Origin: a virus
DNA: 26,460 bases
Direction: 5' to 3' (one strand)
IMG/VR virus record: IMGVR_UViG_3300046723_000111
Coordinates: 1 to 26,460 of that record
Below the pieces are notes generated by a model. The model was not told the origin of the DNA. It searched no databases and saw only the letters and a list, made by a program, of their open reading frames with translations. The stretch's first letter is position 1; each line of letters starts with the position of its first letter. Position numbers and translations under genes: made by a program. Below are positions 6,655 to 15,639 of the stretch, one piece after another.

Positions 6655-7086
6655 TTAACCTTCGATATAGATCACGGTCGGTTGCGGGATTGCGGGCATG
6701 ATCGGACCGTCGATGGCGAGCACGCTTTCAAAGCGCACGCCACCAATCACAGAAGCGTCGGGCACATCGGCCGCACCAGCCACCTCCACTACCGCCGCGC
6801 TCAAGGCACCGGCACCGGCCGAGGTCGCGTCGGCTGCGCTCGCCGCCTCGACAATGGTTACCCTGTAGACGAGCCCGGCATTGACGGTGACGGCAGCGCT
6901 CGCCGCCTCGATCATGATCTGGCCGAGAAAGGCGTCGACGTGCTCGCCCACCGAGGCCGGGTCGTCGACAAGCGTAGCGAACACCACGTTGCCGGTGCCC
7001 GGCGCATCCAGCGCAGTTGCAGCCTCAACGATGCCGGCTGCGATGCCTGCGCGCCGCGCCAACTGGCTGACGTTACAGACCAGCAT
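6655..7086 (-). CDS. Repeat-rich virion protein
   Basis: A 143-residue protein of low complexity rich in Ala, Val and Gly. An imperfect unit recurs: GIVEAATALDA, MIEAASAAVTV, TIVEAASAADA, VVEVAGAADV. Such units occur in small virion proteins of rhizobial phages and resemble the GTLAAIEA units of the 306-residue protein at 17870-18790. The function is unknown; it is likely a fibre-associated or decoration protein. The gap to each neighbour is 6 bases, and no strong RBS is seen, so translation probably depends on coupling. Confidence 0.75.
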   Translation of the reverse strand: MLVCNVSQLARRAGIAAGIVEAATALDAPGTGNVVFATLVDDPASVGEHVDAFLGQIMIEAASAAVTVNAGLVYRVTIVEAASAADATSAGAGALSAAVVEVAGAADVPDASVIGGVRFESVLAIDGPIMPAIPQPTVIYIEG

Positions 7087-7092
7087 GTGCGA

Positions 7093-8577
7093 TCATCCGG
7101 CGATGCTCGGATCTGGTGTGTACTTTTTGATCTTGCCTACCGGTTGGAACTGACCCGATGGTATTTGCGTTTCCTCCCCGGTCGCGGGATCGACAATCAC
7201 ACCCATCGAACCGGTGTTGGCACCCGCTATCCAATTCTCGCTCGTGTGCAACAGAATTTCGGGCTTTTTGCCCAGCAACTGTTCCGCCGGTGGTATTGGG
7301 CCTTTTGTCGGATCGACGGGCTTCAACGCACCCTTCCCATCATCACCATAATCAATGAAGGCACGACGACTGCCCTCATCTTTGGTATCCACCGTGACAT
7401 CCGTGAAAATCTGCAGTTCGGCCATTTCCACTTGGTAAATGGAATCAACATAATTGGAAGCTGCGGGAACGCCCAGCGCGGCCCCCCTAGTTGGTAATTG
7501 AGGATCGTCAAACTGGTAGCTCGGTTGAGGCAGCTCCTGATTACAAAATGTGACATTGTTGCTGCCTTTATACGCAGTATCCCAACCTGTTACTGTCAGA
7601 ATACCGTTCGGATCGCCAGACGCTTCGGTAGAAATAGTGCCGTCATTCTGTGGCACGGGAGTGTCAACCGCATATGGCCCAAAGTGATGTTGCGGACGAC
7701 CAGTATCGCCCACTTCTTCTGAAACCCCTCGATAGTCAACGTCATCAAGCGCGTACCACATCGTGGCGTAGCTGGAGGTGCCCTCAGCGACATTTTTCCA
7801 AATCTGTTGTCCGCCAGCGACATCTACCGGCGGACCCTGAGTACTGATCGGCTGGAGATCAAACGACAACAGCATATGATGCCAGCGATCCGGTTTGATC
7901 TGGGCCACCGTCTCGACGCTGAAACGTTGCGGCTTGGCCTCCAGGAAGGCGCCGCTGAGATCGTTAATGGCGCCACCGATCACAAAATTGCTAACAGAAA
8001 ACACAGGATCGCCAGGATCAACAGGAAAGGGCGGGATAGTCCATTGTTGGAAAATAACACCGGAGCCAGGAGTGTGTGCCTTGTCCATCAGCTCGGCGAC
8101 TTCCGCTGGAGTTTCCGGACTGGGAACACTAGCCGATGCATCCGTACAGGCGCCGACCCCAGTGCCGATAGCAATACCGTTGGTTTGAAGCTGTATTTGT
8201 AGAACAGCATAACCTTTGCTCTGGTAATGGGTGCAATCAACCGCAATATAACATGAGCCCAGATCGATTGTTCCTGCTGGCGTATATTTTATGATAGCAG
8301 GGCAAAACGGATCACCTAACTTAACACCACCAAGAAGATCAACCGCAACCTCTTCCAACAGCGTTTCTTGCTGTGGTTCGCCAAACGACAACAACATAAC
8401 ATTGTCACCTGTCTCCATTGTTTTCGACGGCACGCGAAACCAGAGCGAAATGACCGCCTTGGAGAAATCCCGGAGGCCCTTCGACAGAATCAATCCCCCA
8501 TCATCGAACTCCACAGCGAGGTTGCCGCCCCAGTGCACATTATAGATGCTGGTTAATACATCTTGAGTGTACGGCAT
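7093..8577 (-). CDS. LamG/concanavalin-like tail protein
   Basis: A 494-residue protein. The segment RWHHMLLSFDL (about 232-242) is the hallmark strand of LamG and concanavalin A-like lectin folds. An earlier strand FSKAVISLWFRVP (about 38-50) also fits that fold, in which the central insert is large. It may bind host surface glycans. Cys residues are scattered (PFCPAIIK, SCYIAVDC, GACTDA). The C-terminal 60 residues are Pro/Gly-rich and extended (DPTKGPIPP, GKIKKYTPDP). The DNA looks AT-richer than the tail genes upstream. A weak AAGAG lies before the ATG at 8577. The family call rests on the WHH motif; the rest is unknown. Confidence 0.8.
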   Translation of the reverse strand: MPYTQDVLTSIYNVHWGGNLAVEFDDGGLILSKGLRDFSKAVISLWFRVPSKTMETGDNVMLLSFGEPQQETLLEEVAVDLLGGVKLGDPFCPAIIKYTPAGTIDLGSCYIAVDCTHYQSKGYAVLQIQLQTNGIAIGTGVGACTDASASVPSPETPAEVAELMDKAHTPGSGVIFQQWTIPPFPVDPGDPVFSVSNFVIGGAINDLSGAFLEAKPQRFSVETVAQIKPDRWHHMLLSFDLQPISTQGPPVDVAGGQQIWKNVAEGTSSYATMWYALDDVDYRGVSEEVGDTGRPQHHFGPYAVDTPVPQNDGTISTEASGDPNGILTVTGWDTAYKGSNNVTFCNQELPQPSYQFDDPQLPTRGAALGVPAASNYVDSIYQVEMAELQIFTDVTVDTKDEGSRRAFIDYGDDGKGALKPVDPTKGPIPPAEQLLGKKPEILLHTSENWIAGANTGSMGVIVDPATGEETQIPSGQFQPVGKIKKYTPDPSIAG

Positions 8578-8598
8578 GATGTTGCTCTTACAGTCATC

Positions 8599-9399
8599 TC
8601 AGATGTCCGTGCGCAAGAACGGCAACGTTACCGACAGCCCCGATGGCGCGGCATTGTCGGATTGCGTGACCCGGATCGCGTAGGTGTCGCCTTCTGCAAA
8701 ATCGGCGAAAGTCGGAATATTGAATGTGCCCGGCTGCCCACCACCGCTGTCGAGCGCGCCGCCGGCGGCAAACGTGATGATCCCAATCTCGATCCGGTTA
8801 TGTTGGATCGACAGAATGATATCGGTCGCTCCTGTTCCGCCATTCCCGATATCCAGATAGGCGTAGGAGTGGGCATTGCCGCTCGCTAGGCGCATCGTCC
8901 GGTTGGCAACACCTTGAAACAGCACCTCGTCGGCTGCACGCTGGATGCTGCCTGGCACGAAGATCGCGGCATCGTAGTTCACATCGTAGAGCGGCATCCA
9001 GAACGAATAAAGCGGATTGCCGCCGCCGTCCGTCGCGGCCGGATCAAAGACCGCCGGCAGTGCCGGCGTAGTATGGTTCACGAGCACCTGGTACATGCCG
9101 CGCCCACGCACCGAGACCATTACACCGCGCGCATATGGCGTGCTGTTCGTCCACGGTCCAACGTAGGTGATGGTAGCGATCGGCAGCGGAATGACCTGCG
9201 TCGTTCCATCGGTGAAATGGAACGTCATGCTGGTTTCGGTATAAGTGACGCTGTCGATGCGCTTGCCTTCGGCCAGGTCCGCATTCAATGCGACGATGCG
9301 CTGGTCGACATCGAAAAAATTGCCATCGACCTGCGCCGCGCTGTTCGGTGTGCCGGTGCCGGTGCCCCAGGCACCGGTTGTGACGAAGAATATCGTCAT
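8599..9399 (-). CDS. Tail fibre protein with CBM-like module
   Basis: A 266-residue protein. The N-terminus (TGAWGTGTGTPNSAAQVDGN, then FFDVDQRIVALNADLA) is of the type that anchors fibre proteins. A segment GPWTNSTPYARGVMV at about 80-94, followed by a short strand and a W/Y-rich stretch, matches the pattern of small carbohydrate-binding modules. The C-terminal half (from 150) is a jelly-roll-like beta domain. The ATG at 9399 overlaps the preceding gene as ATGA. It probably forms part of the tail tip or a host-binding fibre. Confidence 0.8.
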   Translation of the reverse strand: MTIFFVTTGAWGTGTGTPNSAAQVDGNFFDVDQRIVALNADLAEGKRIDSVTYTETSMTFHFTDGTTQVIPLPIATITYVGPWTNSTPYARGVMVSVRGRGMYQVLVNHTTPALPAVFDPAATDGGGNPLYSFWMPLYDVNYDAAIFVPGSIQRAADEVLFQGVANRTMRLASGNAHSYAYLDIGNGGTGATDIILSIQHNRIEIGIITFAAGGALDSGGGQPGTFNIPTFADFAEGDTYAIRVTQSDNAAPSGLSVTLPFLRTDI

Positions 9400-9788
9400 C
9401 TAACCGCATCCCTAACCACATCCGCCTCGGTTGTTTCGACATTTTCGGCTACCGGCGGGTCGTCATAAATTATTTTTACCGGACCGGCATCTGTTTCGAT
9501 CCTAACCTTTTTCAAGCGTTCGATCTCGATAAAGTTTGACCGGTCGATATTGCCGTGTTCGTCCGTCTGGTAGACCTTCTGTTTATCGAACTGCCGCCTA
9601 GTCTCTTGCTGCGGCCCTGATTTTGAAAAACTGGCGCTCCAACTTAATGAGACACCGACGAACTTGCCGCCGCCGCCAGTGAGAACGGCAACCCCTTGCG
9701 TTGGATCGTCGGCCGGCACGAGCACGCGCGGCGACGCCGGCCGGATGTTGGGAAAGACGGCTGGGCGAACGACAACTTCAAAACCCAT
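9396..9788 (-). CDS. Tail-tip associated protein of unknown function
   Basis: A 130-residue protein, not recognised. The N-terminus is a short beta segment (GFEVVVRPAVFPNIRP). The middle has a Gly-rich loop (VLTGGGGKFVGVSLSW) and the C-terminus is charged (RSNFIEIERLKKVRIETDAG). It sits between the tip protein at 9788-11737 and a fibre gene, linked by a TGATG overlap upstream and ATGA downstream. A fibre adaptor is possible, which is inference. Confidence 0.75.
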   Translation of the reverse strand: MGFEVVVRPAVFPNIRPASPRVLVPADDPTQGVAVLTGGGGKFVGVSLSWSASFSKSGPQQETRRQFDKQKVYQTDEHGNIDRSNFIEIERLKKVRIETDAGPVKIIYDDPPVAENVETTEADVVRDAVR

Positions 9789-11737
9789 CAGATTGCCTCC
9801 AGGTCGTAGCCGGTCGGGATCTTGAGGTCGCTCATCTGCAATTCATAGCTGCTGGAAAATTGCCGGGTCATGCTCTTGAGCTTGAACGTTGCGCGGGTTG
9901 AAACCTCATTCAGCGCGTCCGCAACCTGTTCGTGCTGCAGAAATGCCACGCGACCCGCCTGTACCGACGGCGGGTTTTCAACCACGAGCGGGATCGCGAT
10001 TACGTCATCGGCGCGCAGCGTCGACAGAAAATTGATCCCGTCGTCGTTCGGATCTGCGTTCGGCGGCTGATAGGCGACCGAGGTATCGAACATGCCTACC
10101 GTGCGGCCGGTGAATTGCTGATAATCCGCCCCGGCATAGTCGACGGTGCAATAGGTCGGCGTGCCGCCGGATGCCACCGCCGATCCGCCGTAACCAATGG
10201 CGCAACCGATTCGGACTTGGCAATTGATCCGGCCATCCGAGCCGGCGAGCGCCAGCGAATAACCGATGATCTTGCCGAGCGCCTCGCCGACCCGCGGCTC
10301 GATCAGGAAACCATTCTTGCGCAACGTGATTTCCGGCATGCGCGCCAGTTTCGGCGCGAACGCAATCTCCACCACGCGCGACCGCTGCAATAGGTGGGCG
10401 CGCGCCAACGCTATCAGGTGCTCAAGGCTGCGGTTACCGCGCTCGGTCGCGATGTAGGACCGCCGGCGCAGATCACCGATCGGAATGGTCCCGTCGCCGA
10501 TCGGTTCGCTCAAGTTGACCGACTTGATGTTGCTGATCGTCAACGCCTCGCCATCATCAGGATCGGTAAGCACCGGCTGCACATCGGCAAACAGCGAAAA
10601 TGATACCTGCTCGGTGCATTGCCTATTAGCCGTGTAGCCCGCTACCAGGGTCGGCATCGTGTAATTGAGCACAAGCACATTCTTGTTCTGCGAAAAGCTG
10701 TTGCTGGATGATGCAACATGACTGGATATGCCGAAATCGCTTGGCCCATCGTCTACTGACGTCCATGAAGCCGACTGCTTGGCAGGGTCGGCATAAGTCA
10801 ACGAACCCGCCGGCTCGTTGAATGATGTTTCGGTTTGCGTAAACGTGGTGGTCATGGTCGAGGGTCCGAACCATGACGTGTCGGGGAACACGACCTTTAG
10901 CGTGCCGCCAGACGTAAAGCTGCGGACCGTGTAATCAAATGGCGTTACGGCAGTTGCCTCGGCGACCACCCAGCCGTCGCCGATCGCCGCCCCGGCCTTT
11001 GGCCAATTATCGGCGGAAAACGTGTAGGATGAGATGTATGGCCCGAAGTGTTCCGGCCAGTTCGATATCAGGTAATTGGTCAGATCGACGGTGCCCTGCG
11101 CCTGTTGCGTCCAGGTATATTCGGCGCTTACATCGACCCGCGCGAGCGGCCCGCTGGTCAGCGTGAGGCCGAGCCCGTCGTACAGGACTTTGCCGCCTTC
11201 GCTGGCGCCGTCGAATTCGACCAGGCCGTCCTCGCCGGTGATCTCGTCCGACACGGTGAGGATGTGCGTCTCGCGGTCGTAGTGCCAGATCTTGCTGTAG
11301 CCCTCGAGCACGAGCTCCGGGTCACTGCGCTGCGTCGGATCGATCACAACCTCGTCGTAGTACGGCAGCACCCGCAGCGTCTCGGCAAGAGCTGCCTTCT
11401 GCGCCACGAGATCGATCGGCCGTGCCACGAATTCAAGCGTCACCAGTTCCTCGAATATGCTGGTCGGGACACCGACGAGCCGGCCGCGGAATCTGACCAG
11501 ATCCGGCCCACAGTCGAGCGCGAACCACGCCCATATCTTGCGCCCTGGGCCGAGCAACCCGATCGCATTGCCGGCGCTGTTGCGCGGCCGGCGCACGACC
11601 AGCGTCAGGCTCGCCGGATCGCCCTCGTCCTGCTTAAGCGTGAACGAGAACACATCCTCGTCCCAGCGCAGATGCTCGGCGCCGAAGACCGTCTCGCCGG
11701 GATCGATCCAGGCAAAATAGGGCGTCCCGGCCGGCAT
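9788..11737 (-). CDS. Large tail-tip/hub protein
   Basis: A 649-residue protein in the place where siphophages encode the baseplate hub or tip complex, two genes after the tape measure. No signature domain is recognised. It starts with a beta-rich domain (YFAWIDPGETVFGAEHLRW, about 7-25), then a region like the first strands of hub proteins (FSFTLKQDEGDPASLTLVV, about 29-47). Middle Ser/Thr-rich strands follow (about 210-400), then a domain from about 410 with helix LEHLIALARAHLLQRSRVVE. The last 70 residues are helical and polar. The start at 11737 overlaps the previous stop (TGATG); a longer start at 11785 is less likely. DNA delivery or receptor triggering is inference. Confidence 0.8.
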   Translation of the reverse strand: MPAGTPYFAWIDPGETVFGAEHLRWDEDVFSFTLKQDEGDPASLTLVVRRPRNSAGNAIGLLGPGRKIWAWFALDCGPDLVRFRGRLVGVPTSIFEELVTLEFVARPIDLVAQKAALAETLRVLPYYDEVVIDPTQRSDPELVLEGYSKIWHYDRETHILTVSDEITGEDGLVEFDGASEGGKVLYDGLGLTLTSGPLARVDVSAEYTWTQQAQGTVDLTNYLISNWPEHFGPYISSYTFSADNWPKAGAAIGDGWVVAEATAVTPFDYTVRSFTSGGTLKVVFPDTSWFGPSTMTTTFTQTETSFNEPAGSLTYADPAKQSASWTSVDDGPSDFGISSHVASSSNSFSQNKNVLVLNYTMPTLVAGYTANRQCTEQVSFSLFADVQPVLTDPDDGEALTISNIKSVNLSEPIGDGTIPIGDLRRRSYIATERGNRSLEHLIALARAHLLQRSRVVEIAFAPKLARMPEITLRKNGFLIEPRVGEALGKIIGYSLALAGSDGRINCQVRIGCAIGYGGSAVASGGTPTYCTVDYAGADYQQFTGRTVGMFDTSVAYQPPNADPNDDGINFLSTLRADDVIAIPLVVENPPSVQAGRVAFLQHEQVADALNEVSTRATFKLKSMTRQFSSSYELQMSDLKIPTGYDLEAI

Positions 11738-12114
11738 CAGGCTCGTTGCTCCGCTTCGAGCTGCCACGCCACCTCGGCCGCCCACTCATCGCGCGAGGTG
11801 TTCCAGGATGTGACTTTGGCAAGGATCGTCAGCACATCGCCGGTCGTATTGGCGGCGCCGAGACCGGGAATGCAGGTGATGGTGATGTCCGTGCCGGGCC
11901 AAACATCAGTGAGCGCCGGCACCTCGTGATCCGTGCAGGTGATCGTCACCTTGTACTGCCGGAATTGTGCGAGCGAGATATCCGCCAGGGCACCACGGCA
12001 ATCGCGTGCCACGTTTTTTGCCTGGTCGATCGGCGCGAGCGTCATGGTGATCCCGCGCACCGCGTACTGGCTGAAATCGATGCCGTCGATCGCCAGCAGG
12101 GTATAAGCGGGCAT
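11737..12114 (-). CDS. Small tail protein after the tape measure gene
   Basis: A 125-residue beta-rich protein (YTLLAIDGIDFSQYAVRGIT, then VTITCTDHEVPALTDVWPG, then TTGDVLTILAKVTSW). Location and size fit a distal tail or minor tail protein, but no family signature is certain. It is translationally coupled on both sides through TGATG overlaps (12114 and 11737). The pattern of alternating hydrophobic residues and the late Trp-rich strand suggest a tail-tube-like fold, which is inference. Confidence 0.75.
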   Translation of the reverse strand: MPAYTLLAIDGIDFSQYAVRGITMTLAPIDQAKNVARDCRGALADISLAQFRQYKVTITCTDHEVPALTDVWPGTDITITCIPGLGAANTTGDVLTILAKVTSWNTSRDEWAAEVAWQLEAEQRA

Positions 12115-13901
12115 CAGGAAAACCGGCTCGGCTTGCGGCCACCCGAGCGCACTTGCGCCATGGCCGCGGCCCTGTGCAATTCATCGACCACGCCCGACGA
12201 GGCGCGCAGGCCGGCGATCTCGGGTAGGCCCGGAAATGCGATGGTGACGTGGTTCATGCCGCCGCCGGCAAATGACGGCAGGCCGAGCGGCCCGCGCACC
12301 ATGCCGCCGAGCGCAAAATGGCCCATGCCGAGCCGCAGTGCTTCGAGGAACGCCAGCACCCCCGGCTGCGCCACTGCCCGCGCTGGCATGATATACTCGC
12401 CGCGCGAGACCCAGGCGAGATTTGAGTCCGAGGTTCCGCTGCCACGCCCGCCGAGCAGGCCGCCCGCCGCAAAGCCGCCGCCGCCGCTCGACGATGACGA
12501 ACCGCCGCCGAACCCCAATTTAGCTGCGAGATTTTGAAGCGCCTCGTTTATAGAGTTCGTTACTGAATTCACAAGAGCCATCCCGAGTGCTTCCCCTAGC
12601 ACGGTCCCTATTGAGATTATGATCGGCATTAAAATGCTGCCGATCGCGGCGAAAGCCGGGGCGAGCCGTTGGCCGATATTGCCGATTGCTTGTTCGAGCG
12701 GTAGGTTCTGAAAATCAGAAACAATCTGCTGCATCACCTGGGTGAAACCGCCCAACATCCGGCCGAAGGCCGGCGCCGCCAACGCGCCTATCTTTTGAAA
12801 GAATGCGGACAACAGGCTAGAGAACTGATTCCACTGCTGCGCCATTTGCTGCAGTGCCACCTGGTTGCTGCTCGTAAGCGTCAAGCCAAGTTGTTCGGCC
12901 TGCGTCTGCAATTGACCGAGCACCCGGCTGCCTTGGCTCAACGTCGCTATCGTTTCTGGCGATAGACCGAGCGCCTTGCCGAGCTGCGCTCGGTCCAGTT
13001 CGCTACGGAGATTCATGAAGATGTCGGCAAGCCTTGACCATTGATCCGCTGGAGGCACCTTGGAAAGCGTCTCCAGCAGTGCCTTGACCTTGGTGTCCAA
13101 GGTGGTCAGCGGCGAAAATGTTTCGCGAGTGCCATCGGCAAGATGCTGAAATTTATACCTTACTTGATCGATCTGATTGGCCCAGTCCGCCATCTCCTTG
13201 CCGGCATCGCGCATGGCCTTCTGTTGTCCAGCCGCCGCGATCTTCTCCGATAGATTGCCAAATTCCTCCGCAAATTTGGCTACCGATGTTCCACCGCCTT
13301 CAAACACTTGTTGCAAAGACGATAGGTTTTGAAACGATACGCCACTAACCTTCTGTAATTGAGTGAGCGATTTTTCGGTCGCGCTTGCTTCTGTAGCAAA
13401 CTTGATCAAAGCGGCAGCCCCGCCCACAATGGCGGCGGCGAACAAAGTAATGCCTATTGCTAACGGGCCAAAAGCACCGCCGACGCGGCTCACCAGGGCA
13501 AGGTCCCTGCCTAGAACGCCCAGGTCGACTGCGCGCAGAGCCTTGCTCAGGGCACCAACCTCGCCCCTGGTCAGGCCTAATGCACCCGTCGCCGACCTTG
13601 CCGCAATGGTGGTGTTCTTGAAGCCTCTCTCCAAATTTGCAACGCCGAGGACGGTGGCTTCCAAAGTTGCAGAGGATTGCAGGGCTGCTTTGATCTTGGC
13701 CATTTCAGCCGGCACGACGACGCCGAGCTGCTTGAATTTTTGCTCGATCACCGCCGGATCGAGCTTGGCAAAGCCGCCGGCCTGCTCGGCCGCCTTGCTG
13801 ATATCGGCAAAGCACTGCTGGCCGGCCTTGCTGATCCCAGCAAGTTGCTGCTCTATTTCCTTCGCGCCGTCGAGTTGAATTTCCACCGACAGTTTAGGCA
13901 T
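12114..13901 (-). CDS. Tail tape measure protein
   Basis: A 595-residue protein that sets tail length and helps DNA entry. It has a long helical N-terminus (1-130) rich in Ala, Gln and Lys, a hydrophobic segment at about 146-166 (PLAIGITLFAAAIVGGAAAL) and a second at about 415-440 (PIIISIGTVLGEALGMAL). The Gly/Ser linker (GGGSSSSSGGGG) precedes the typical C-terminal block with GGLLGGRGSG, then SRGEYIMPARAV and GVLAFLEALR. At about 0.15 nm per residue it predicts a tail near 90 nm. Like lambda H it follows the chaperone genes, with one gene between. AGGAC lies just before the ATG at 13901. Confidence 0.93.
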   Translation of the reverse strand: MPKLSVEIQLDGAKEIEQQLAGISKAGQQCFADISKAAEQAGGFAKLDPAVIEQKFKQLGVVVPAEMAKIKAALQSSATLEATVLGVANLERGFKNTTIAARSATGALGLTRGEVGALSKALRAVDLGVLGRDLALVSRVGGAFGPLAIGITLFAAAIVGGAAALIKFATEASATEKSLTQLQKVSGVSFQNLSSLQQVFEGGGTSVAKFAEEFGNLSEKIAAAGQQKAMRDAGKEMADWANQIDQVRYKFQHLADGTRETFSPLTTLDTKVKALLETLSKVPPADQWSRLADIFMNLRSELDRAQLGKALGLSPETIATLSQGSRVLGQLQTQAEQLGLTLTSSNQVALQQMAQQWNQFSSLLSAFFQKIGALAAPAFGRMLGGFTQVMQQIVSDFQNLPLEQAIGNIGQRLAPAFAAIGSILMPIIISIGTVLGEALGMALVNSVTNSINEALQNLAAKLGFGGGSSSSSGGGGFAAGGLLGGRGSGTSDSNLAWVSRGEYIMPARAVAQPGVLAFLEALRLGMGHFALGGMVRGPLGLPSFAGGGMNHVTIAFPGLPEIAGLRASSGVVDELHRAAAMAQVRSGGRKPSRFS

Positions 13902-13907
13902 GGCGTC

Positions 13908-14471
13908 CTAGATGTTGTCCTTGAAGTTCTTAATAAACGCCTGCTCGATTTGCGCGGCGTGTTGCTTGACAATTTCGATAACGTGAAATTTCTTCGGGAT
14001 GGTGACCGAATGAACCCCTATGTAGAGTGGCTTGCGATGAGGGTCGTGGTCACTGGCATCGAACAACATCGGCTTGCCGCCAACGGTGGCCGACACCAGT
14101 TTTTTCCCTGACTTGCTGGGCGCCGGAGCACCTTGCTTGGTCGGTATCCACAGCAGCGGCTTGCCGTGGATGGTCGCGCCAAACTCAAACACGCCGGCGA
14201 TGCCGTAGCGATGCGAAATAGTGGCCTTGGCGTCCAGCGATGGCTCGCCGCCCTTGGTCGCCCCCAGCATCCGAAAGCGCAAACCCGAGACCCATTGGGC
14301 ATGTCTAAATCCCGGTCCCGCTGCTGCGATGTCTTTGCGTCCATCGTCAACCGCCTCGGAGGCGGTCTCGCGCAATGCAGCAACCGCAGCCGTGGCCACC
14401 GGCCGTTCCTTTTCGCGGATCATCTTGATCCAGGCGGGCGAGGCCACCTTGACCTTGAATTTAGCTGGCAT
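13908..14471 (-). CDS. Minor tail protein, DUF6441-like
   Basis: A 187-residue protein. N-terminal helix (PAWIKMIREKERPVATAAVAA, about 11-31), then a DGRKDI segment and a beta-rich middle with VFEFGATIHGKPLLWIPTK (about 93-111). From memory this resembles the DUF6441 family of tail-associated proteins, where a helical start is followed by a strand with IPT; this is tentative. It lies between the tail chaperone GT and the tape measure gene. GGGTGA precedes the ATG at 14471. Residues 120-187 include a KHAAQIEQAFIKNF-like C-terminal helix. Confidence 0.75.
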   Translation of the reverse strand: MPAKFKVKVASPAWIKMIREKERPVATAAVAALRETASEAVDDGRKDIAAAGPGFRHAQWVSGLRFRMLGATKGGEPSLDAKATISHRYGIAGVFEFGATIHGKPLLWIPTKQGAPAPSKSGKKLVSATVGGKPMLFDASDHDPHRKPLYIGVHSVTIPKKFHVIEIVKQHAAQIEQAFIKNFKDNI

Positions 14472-14477
14472 TTTCAG

Positions 14478-15094
14478 TCACCCGCCCCATTCCTTGATCG
14501 TCTTCTTGATATCATTGCCCTCGCCCTGCGCGCCAAGCGCGGCGATCGTCAGCGCGTCGGCGTGCTCGATGCGATTTAACTGGTCACTGAATTCGAGATA
14601 GGCCGCGATCTGCCGCGGCGTCAGCGTCATTGCAAAGGCGGGCGGGAAGCCGCGCCGGATAAGGGCTGTGATGGCGATGGCGATTTCCGTAAGCGGACCT
14701 TGACTGTCTTTGCCGCCTCGTCCGTTGCGCCGATGACGCTCGTCAGCGCCTCGACGAAGGCGGCTATTCCGTTTGGGAATGTCAACCCGATAATAGCTTT
14801 CAATAATTTCAACTGATATTCCACCAGCAGCGTGGCGGCGTGCTGCTCGTATTTTTCCTCGCCGGGATGCCCGCAGCCGGCCGCGATGATTGGGCCGATG
14901 GCATTGCCGAACCGCTCGATCAGCCGCGCCCCGATATCACTACCCATGCCGCCGAGCAGTGTGGCGAGTTCGGGAAAGCGCGCCACGATCGCCGCGATGG
15001 CATCACCATGCAGGCCGCGCACGATGATCCTGTTGCCGTCGATCCTGACCACCTCGACCGCGGTCGACGGTGCGATGTCCAGTAAATCTGCCAT
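14478..15094 (-). CDS. Tail assembly chaperone GT, -1 frameshift product
   Basis: Ribosomes that slip -1 at 14714-14708 would make a 205-residue fusion of G residues 1-129 and a 76-residue T part that ends at 14478. The T part reads DSQGPLTEIAIAITALIRRG, then FPPAFAMTLTPRQIAAYLEF and on to KTIKEWGG. The 26 codons before the ATG at 14630 contain no stop and read as a real protein, while the zero frame there is Pro/Ser/Arg-rich like a shadow. The LTPRQIAAYLE part resembles tail chaperone families. It would help the tape measure during tail assembly. A separate start at ATG 14630 (50 residues, ATGA overlap) is the alternative. Confidence 0.75.
14627..15094 (-). CDS. Tail assembly chaperone G
   Basis: A 155-residue zero-frame product between the major tail protein and the tape measure region, where lambda-like phages encode G. 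It starts MADLLDIAPSTAVEVVRIDG. It continues with helical segments (ELATLLGGMG, IGARLIERFG, LVEYQLKLLKAIIGL) and TSVIGATDEAAK, then ends with TVKVRLRKSPSPSQPLSG and a short Pro-rich tail after the slip site. GAGGGA lies 7 bases before the ATG at 15094; a further upstream start at 15109 is poorer. Function is assigned by position, helical content and the frameshift layout. Confidence 0.8.
   Translation of the reverse strand: MADLLDIAPSTAVEVVRIDGNRIIVRGLHGDAIAAIVARFPELATLLGGMGSDIGARLIERFGNAIGPIIAAGCGHPGEEKYEQHAATLLVEYQLKLLKAIIGLTFPNGIAAFVEALTSVIGATDEAAKTVKVRLRKSPSPSQPLSGAASRPPLQ
14708..14714 (-). other. Candidate -1 slippery site GGCAAAG
   Basis: On the minus strand G GCA AAG lies in the zero frame of G (codons 128-129). 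Lambda uses GGGAAAG at the same stage; this differs at one base. The AAG codon can re-pair on AAA, whereas GCA to GGC is poor, so slipping would rest mainly on the A-site tRNA. No clear downstream stem is seen. Confidence 0.55.
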
Positions 15095-15105
15095 GCCGAT
15101 ATCCC

Positions 15106-15639
15106 TCACGGTCCCGCAGGCGGTACGCCGTCGCGGATGGTCCAGACGCCGAAGTCGCCGGCCGCGCCCTTCATCACCTCGGCCTCGAGTTCGATCACCG
15201 TGAAGTCGTCGGCGTCGGTGATAAAGCTGAAATCTCCGGACGGGATGAACGAGACCGTGGCGTCGAAGTCGACCTGCTGGCCGATGTCGTTGGTGCCAAC
15301 CACCTTGATGTCGCCGATGAACTCGGCCTTCGACAGGCCCGACAAGGTGATCACGTCCGGCGTCGTGGCGTCCATCGTAGCGAGCGCGAACATGGCGAGG
15401 TTGTCCCCGGTGATCTCGTCGAGCGTAACTTTTATCGTCGCGCCGATCTGCGTGATGGCGGTAAAATCTTTCGTTTTGATGCCTTCACGCGACGAGAAGT
15501 GTTCCTTTTTGGTGACCGCCGGAGTGTAGATGAATTTAGGCGCGTTGCCGAGGTCAACATAGTCGACGCCGCCGGTTTCCTTGAAACTGACGATGCCTTT
15601 GCCAATGTGATAGTTCTGAACGTCCGGTGCCGTTGGCAT
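15106..15639 (-). CDS. Major tail (tube) protein
   Basis: A 177-residue protein upstream of the tail chaperone, the usual place for the tube subunit. The fold looks beta-rich with the tail-tube pattern: YHIGKGIVSFKETGGVDYVD at the start, then a strand (FIYTPAVTKKEHFSS), an amphipathic section with TLDEITGDNLAMFALATM, and strands near the end (FSFITDADDFTVIELEAEVM). It is acidic overall. Many copies would stack into the tube. GAGGAT is 8-11 bases before the ATG at 15639. The assignment is by position, size and pattern. Confidence 0.88.
   Translation of the reverse strand: MPTAPDVQNYHIGKGIVSFKETGGVDYVDLGNAPKFIYTPAVTKKEHFSSREGIKTKDFTAITQIGATIKVTLDEITGDNLAMFALATMDATTPDVITLSGLSKAEFIGDIKVVGTNDIGQQVDFDATVSFIPSGDFSFITDADDFTVIELEAEVMKGAAGDFGVWTIRDGVPPAGP

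Noticed and set aside
5989-7497. Plus-strand frame of 502 codons
   Set aside because: It spans three minus-strand genes with RBS and family features, has no recognisable domain, and reads as Arg-rich shadow.
11048-11929. Plus-strand frame of 293 codons opposite the tip protein genes
   Set aside because: Shadow of a GC-rich gene; no RBS or motif.
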